Shown in pieces: positions 51,101 through 57,100 of a DNA stretch of 64,000 nucleotides (position 1 is the first letter of the stretch; each line of letters starts with the position of its first letter). This stretch comes from Phoronis australis (lineage: Eukaryota > Phoronida > Phoronidae). Both the position numbers and the translations under genes were made by a program. The notes under the pieces were generated by a model, which saw only the letters and a program-made list of their open reading frames with translations, did no database searches and was not told the DNA's origin. The DNA is taken from assembly GCA_002633005.1 (NCBI GenBank), contig NMRA01000301.1:465034-529033 (forward strand). The letters run 5' to 3'.

Positions 51101-54100
51101 ATATTCCGCAAAATCTGCGGAATGTTCCGCACATTTGCGGAATATTCCGCAAGGCAAAAATGAACTTCTAATTAAGAAAATGCTAATTGAGTAAATAAAA
51201 ATGTAACATTGTAAACATGTTTAGGGTAAGGTATAGATTTGTTACACACCATTTTTATGGCCCTAAGTGGATATTAAAAAAGTGCGGAACCGTTCCGCAC
51301 ACTTTGAGACTAAATAATATTGTCTCATTTGATTCAATGATTCTCATAAAGTTTTAACAAACTAGAGTTCTATTAACATTTCATTAACATTGATTAATTT
51401 CAGAAAATAAAATGTACTTCCTAAAATACACTAGTTCCTTAAAATAAGTGAACGTAAGTGAAATATCAAAATCTTAAAAACAGAAACATTTCAAAAATCA
51501 GTTCATCAAGTGTCATGCGTACAATGCAGTGAAAACTAAATGAGGCTAATAATATATTCATATTTGCATCGTTCTCAGTCTATGACAATTATGCGATAAC
51601 TGAGGGAGCAAAATGGAATGTACAAACAGAGAAATCACTACCAAATGATGAAACACATCCAAAGAAAATGTGATTACATAGCCAGGAAGGACTACAACAC
51701 AGACTTTTTCAACTAAAATTACAGCAATGACACCAAGAATAACAAATCACTTAACATGCAAAATCCAAGAATATCCACAGAGACAAAAGCATACCATAAA
51801 ACGTAACAGGTAACTAAAAGTTTATCGGCAATGGCCACAGATCTGATTTTGGGAAGTACAATCCTTATGCTAGAAATAGTGCCTAGAATCACCTATCATT
51901 GTTTTCAACCTTAAAAATATCAATTTAAAAGTCAAAGTTTCGTTTTGTTGACAATCATAATAACATTAAATCCAATACACTCTATGGTGCGAACAAGTTT
52001 CACTAAAAGATACCCTAAGTACAACCTGGTTATACGAGATGGAAATTAGAAAACTTAGACCTTTGACCATAAAAAAATTTTCTTTTTCCTTTACTGAACT
52101 TCATACACATATCTATAGGGCCTTTCATACTAACATCGATGCGTCAAAGTTTTTGGGAGTAAATGTCAGTATGAACGCTTAAACTTTGGTCCTGGAAGGA
52201 AGTTAACAGCATTAGTTAACTTCGTGCTAAACAGGTGGATTTAAGTGCATTTTTCTGTGAAACCGCTTGAACAGTCAGTGAAAATTGGCAGGTGTGTTCT
52301 TGATCGGTAAATCACGGCTAACGGACAGGTTTCACTACTCTGGTGTCCCCTAGTGGGAGTTTTGTTTGTGTCTGCGACTACATCTCCTTAACCCTTTGCA
52401 ACAACTTTGTGATATTTGGTTGACAACAGATGATGAAAAGTTTTAGACCAATCCGATGGTTGGTGTTCCCCTGGCAGCAGTTATAATTTTTTACGTTTTC
52501 CTCTGTATTTTCAGAGTGCATTGATGAATTTTCATGAAAATCAGCATTCAGGTTTTTAATATATAGGCGATTATGGTATGCCATTTCTTTTCGGCTGATT
52601 CAATGGATACTAAGTCACCTTGTAGCCATTTTTGTTAGTTTTGCGTCTGTTTTCTTGTTTCTGTCTCTGTGTCTGCCATGTCGCTTAAAGGATCATTATT
52701 TCTTAAAATTTACAGCTGTGTTCCCGATGAGAAAGCCACAACTGACATTGACATTATCGGACGGGTCCGACTACCGTGTGGCATTTTTTGCATCTGTGGT
52801 TGAATCTCCTTAACCCTTTGAAGGAGTTTTGAAATTTGAAAGATGTATTCCTATGGAGCCGATGACAAATACCACTGTGCCCTCCAGTGGCAAAATGTTT
52901 TTACATTGGCTTCTGTTTCTTTGCAGTTGATTAATGTATTTTCATGAAGTTTAGCAAATAGGTTTCTATTAAGGATATGCCGAGTTCCTATTTTTGAACA
53001 GATTTGGTGTTTTCTGCACCACCTTGTGGCCATTTAAAATTTGTGCATAATTATGTTTTTGATATCTGCCAAACCACTCAGAGGATCATTGTAAAAGTTG
53101 ATGGTTGTGTTTCTGATACAAAAACCCCCGGCTCACTTTGATTCTCGGATGTTTTTGACTGTTCTGGAGTCCCGTACTGGGGCTATTTTGCTTTTTTGCG
53201 TCTGCAGCTGTATCCTTAACCCTTTAAAGGATCTTCGTAAAATTTGACAGATGGGCTCCTTTTCAGATGGCAACAGACGATGATGAGTTTCAGACCAATT
53301 TAAAAATAGCTGTGCCCCCTGGTGTCAATTGCTTTTTTATGCGCCCTCATATTTATATGTGGATGCATTATGCCGTCATCTGCATTCGTCCGCGCGGCGT
53401 CCTGTGTCTGGTGTCTGGTGTCCGGCGTCCGCTGCTCTATCTCCAAAACCATTTGACGTATGTTCATAAAATTTTGCACATGTGTTTCTTTCATTGATGG
53501 GACGGCATGAGCGAACTTTCACACGGATCCGACTACCAGTGTGCCCCCTAGTGGCAATTTTAGTTTTTTACGTTTACCTCTGTATCTTCAAAGGTCCTCG
53601 ACGTATTTTCATAAAATTTGGTATATAGGCATTCATTAGTAAGACAACGACATCATGCCGTTTTCGGATGGATTCAACATAGTTTGCGCCTTCTAGTGGC
53701 CATATTTGCTTTTTTTGAGTCTGTTTTTTGATATCCACCCCTCTATCAACCAAACCGCTCAAAGTATGATAAAAATTGGCATGTATGTTACTACCATGAA
53801 GAAGACGGTGGACGATGATTTTCCGATGACTTCGACTACTATGGCGCCTCCTAGTGGCAGTTTTGTTGTTTTGCGCCTATGGCTATATCTCCTAAACCGT
53901 TTGTAGCATCTTTACTAAATTTAGTGCTGCAGCATTTGTATGATGTTGACAATAGATGAAGACGACTTTCGGACAGATCAGACAACTGGTATGCCACCTA
54001 GTGGCAATTTTATTTTTTTATGTTTACCTCTGTATCTTCAAAGGTCCTCAACGTAATTTCATAAAATTTGGCTTCTGTTAGTGAGGTGATGCTATCTTTC

Positions 54101-57100
54101 CCTTTTCAGATGGATTTGACCTAGTTTGCACCACCTAGCGACCATTTTTACTGTTTTTGAATCTGTTTTTGGCGTCCACCCCTTTATCAACCAAACCACT
54201 TTCAGGATAATTGTGGAAATTGGCATGTATGTTTTTACTATGAAGTGGATCGCTGACGATTTTCCAATGATTTCTACTACTGTGGCACCTCCTAGTGGCA
54301 GTTTCTTTTTTTGCGCCCATGGCTGTATCTCCTAAATCGTATGCGGGATCTTTACTAAATTTAAGAAATGTGTTTATTTGATGTTGACAACGGACAACGA
54401 TGATTTTGGGATGGATCTAACTACTCGTATGCCCCCTGTTGGAAATTTTAGTTTTTGTGTTTACCTCTGTATCAAGGTTCTCAACACATTTTCATAAAAT
54501 TTTGAATACGGGCATCTATTGGTGAGATGACCCTATCCTCCCGTTTTCGGATGGAATCAAGGTACTTTGCACCACCTAGTGGCCCTTTTTCCTCTTTTCC
54601 AGGCTGTTTTTGGCATCTACCTCTCCATAAACCAAATCATTTCAAGGATGGTTTTGGAAATTGGTGTATATGTTCTCAGTATGAAGAGGACGGTTGATGA
54701 TGTCGACTTTGACTACTCTGCCGCTTCCTAGTGGTAATTTTGTTTTGTTTTGTGCCCATAGCTGCCTCTCCTAAACCCACTGCAGGATCTTTATTAAAAT
54801 AATTTGATTTGCAAGTTTATTTATATGAAGCTAACAACAGAAAATGACGACTTTCAGGCGGTTCAATGAACACTGCCCCCTAGTGGCAATTTCATTTTAT
54901 TCTGTTTTCCTTGTTTCTCTGAAGTTCCATCACCTATTACTATGAAATTTGGTATTTAGCTTTCTATTAAAGAAGCAGTGACATGTTCCCGATTTGGAAC
55001 GGATTGTATGTTTTTGCACCATCTAGTGGCCATTTTTATGACACAAATAAGCAACCCTAAAAGCACACCATTTGCGATACATTCGTTGGCGCATTTCAAC
55101 GCTCTACGTTGCTCTTGTTACGGTTGCCTTTATATCTCTTAGGAGTTCCGTGGCTTATTTACATGAAATTGGCAAGTAGTTGTGTATTGCAGAGATGACG
55201 CCACCTTTGCAATTCAAATGAGTTTGATGCATTCGGATTCTGCGCCATCTAATGGTCATTTTTATTATACTAACGTTCCTGGCTTGTTGCCATGCTGTTA
55301 TTTTTGAATAACATTTATTTTTTCAGTTGTTACTCATCCCTAGTACATTTTTACAACAGGAAGCAGTAGCAGAAGCATTTGAGTTAGAGACTGGCCGACG
55401 TAGCTCCCCTGACTGTTACTTCAACTCATTCCCTGCCGAGCTTGAGCACAAACGTGACAGACTGGCTGCATATCTGGAGGAAGTTGGCATGGTGCCAATT
55501 ATACCAGAAGGTGGTTACTTCATGATGGCTGATTACTCCAAAATGGGTGAGTTTGGTGGTACAGAGTGTGTATTGCCGTCATGTGTGTTCCGATTTGACT
55601 ACAGTTTTTACCCTGAGTGGCAATTTTATTTTTTTACGTTAATTGCTTCTCAATCTTTGGAGCTCGTTGATAAATTTGTATGAAATTTAACAAATAGGTT
55701 TCTATTAAAATGATGGCGACACGTTCCCATTTCCTGACGGATTCAACGTATTCTGCACCACATGGTGGAAATCTTAAAAAATTGTGTACATTGTTGATGT
55801 CTACTTTCCTGTCTGCCAAATTACTTAATAGGCCATAGTCCCAGCCCTCTTTCATGTCTGTGGCTTCTTCAGGGGGTAGCGGGAACTTTGGATCAAATCC
55901 TTCTCCACATGTTCGACGGTCATTTTCAGGAAAGTTCCTAGTAAGAATACACTTGCACGCTTAGTAAGGATCTTAGTTTAAAAGTTGGAAAAAACGAGCC
56001 TCAAATATTTTGCTAGTTACTGGGTGGCAGTGCAGTATTATCAGAACAGCCAGTTAAATGACAGGAAAGTATTTTGTCCGAGCCATTTCTAAGATGTCTG
56101 CTTCTTGAATCATTTTGTGGTTCTCAAACCAAACAGGAGTTTTGTGCCATCTGTGACACTGCTGAGAAGATAAATTATTGTATGAGTGCATGAATTATTG
56201 ACACAGCAATAGAGTGCCAAGATTTCTGCCCGTTGTTACATTCAGATCCAGGATTCTGCTCACAATTCTGAATTTCTCTAATTTCCGGTATGGCCTGAAT
56301 CCTGAATCCTGAGTCAAGGATTTTGCAAACAAGCATACTGTATTCGCCTTAGTAACCGCCCATACCCCTATAAGCGCGCCCCACGCATTTTCAGACTTTG
56401 CTAAAATAAGCGCCCGGTCCATGAACGTGTATGTGCGAAAAATGCCTTACCTACAGTCCTAAAATTCTACAGTAACATCATCAATTTATCAATAATATCT
56501 TGACAGTCCTGAAAAAATCATTGTGCGCAGAATTTGTAGACCACGAGCCTCTATGTCGGTATTTAGGAACGACTATACACTTCAAACTTCCGCTTTGCCT
56601 CAAAACGAACACAAACGTCTTGCTAGGACCAATGGTCTGGCCTTTCAGAACAGATGTAGTGTACTTGTCTACGGGATTGCTTTGTAGATATTTCCGCTTT
56701 CAACAGGAATCCAAATTTCTTTGTACATGTGAAAACCGTGAATCGAAGACTAATAAAAAGCTTAGCCAGTGTTAAAAGCACGTGGCCAGGAAATACGCTA
56801 CATATCAAAGACATTAGTCGGGAACTATCCATTCATGAAACGAGTAGCATAGCATTTGAAAGAAATGAATATTGGCACTAGTTTCCGACAGTTTCTAATA
56901 CTACAAAAAATGTTTGCGTTATTTTTAAGATTAATTGTTTGCCTCATTATACTCGGGCTCAAACATATACCCACTCACTGACTGACCATGAAAAAATTCC
57001 TCGTTACCACTGCTATGAACAATGTCTCACTACTGTCACTATGGTATGGGTTGCTGACTCCAGCCATTTTCAGGTTACTACAAACTAAACAATCCCTAAA

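Larger units (their letters stand above)
46242..51332. mobile_element. 5.1-kb element with GCGGAA-palindrome inverted termini
   Basis: 46242-46575 and 51038-51332 are ~300-bp inverted repeats: TCAAATGAGACAATATTATT outermost, then GTGCGGAAC(C/G)GTTCCGCAC, TAGGGCCATAAAAATGG, and an array of GCGGAA..TTCCGC palindromes. The interior has a THAP remnant, hAT-like fragments, an N gap and four to five direct repeats rich in GCGGAACCGTTCCGC. A 3-bp TTC occurs outside both ends. No intact ORF. I do not recognise the family. Confidence 0.75.
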
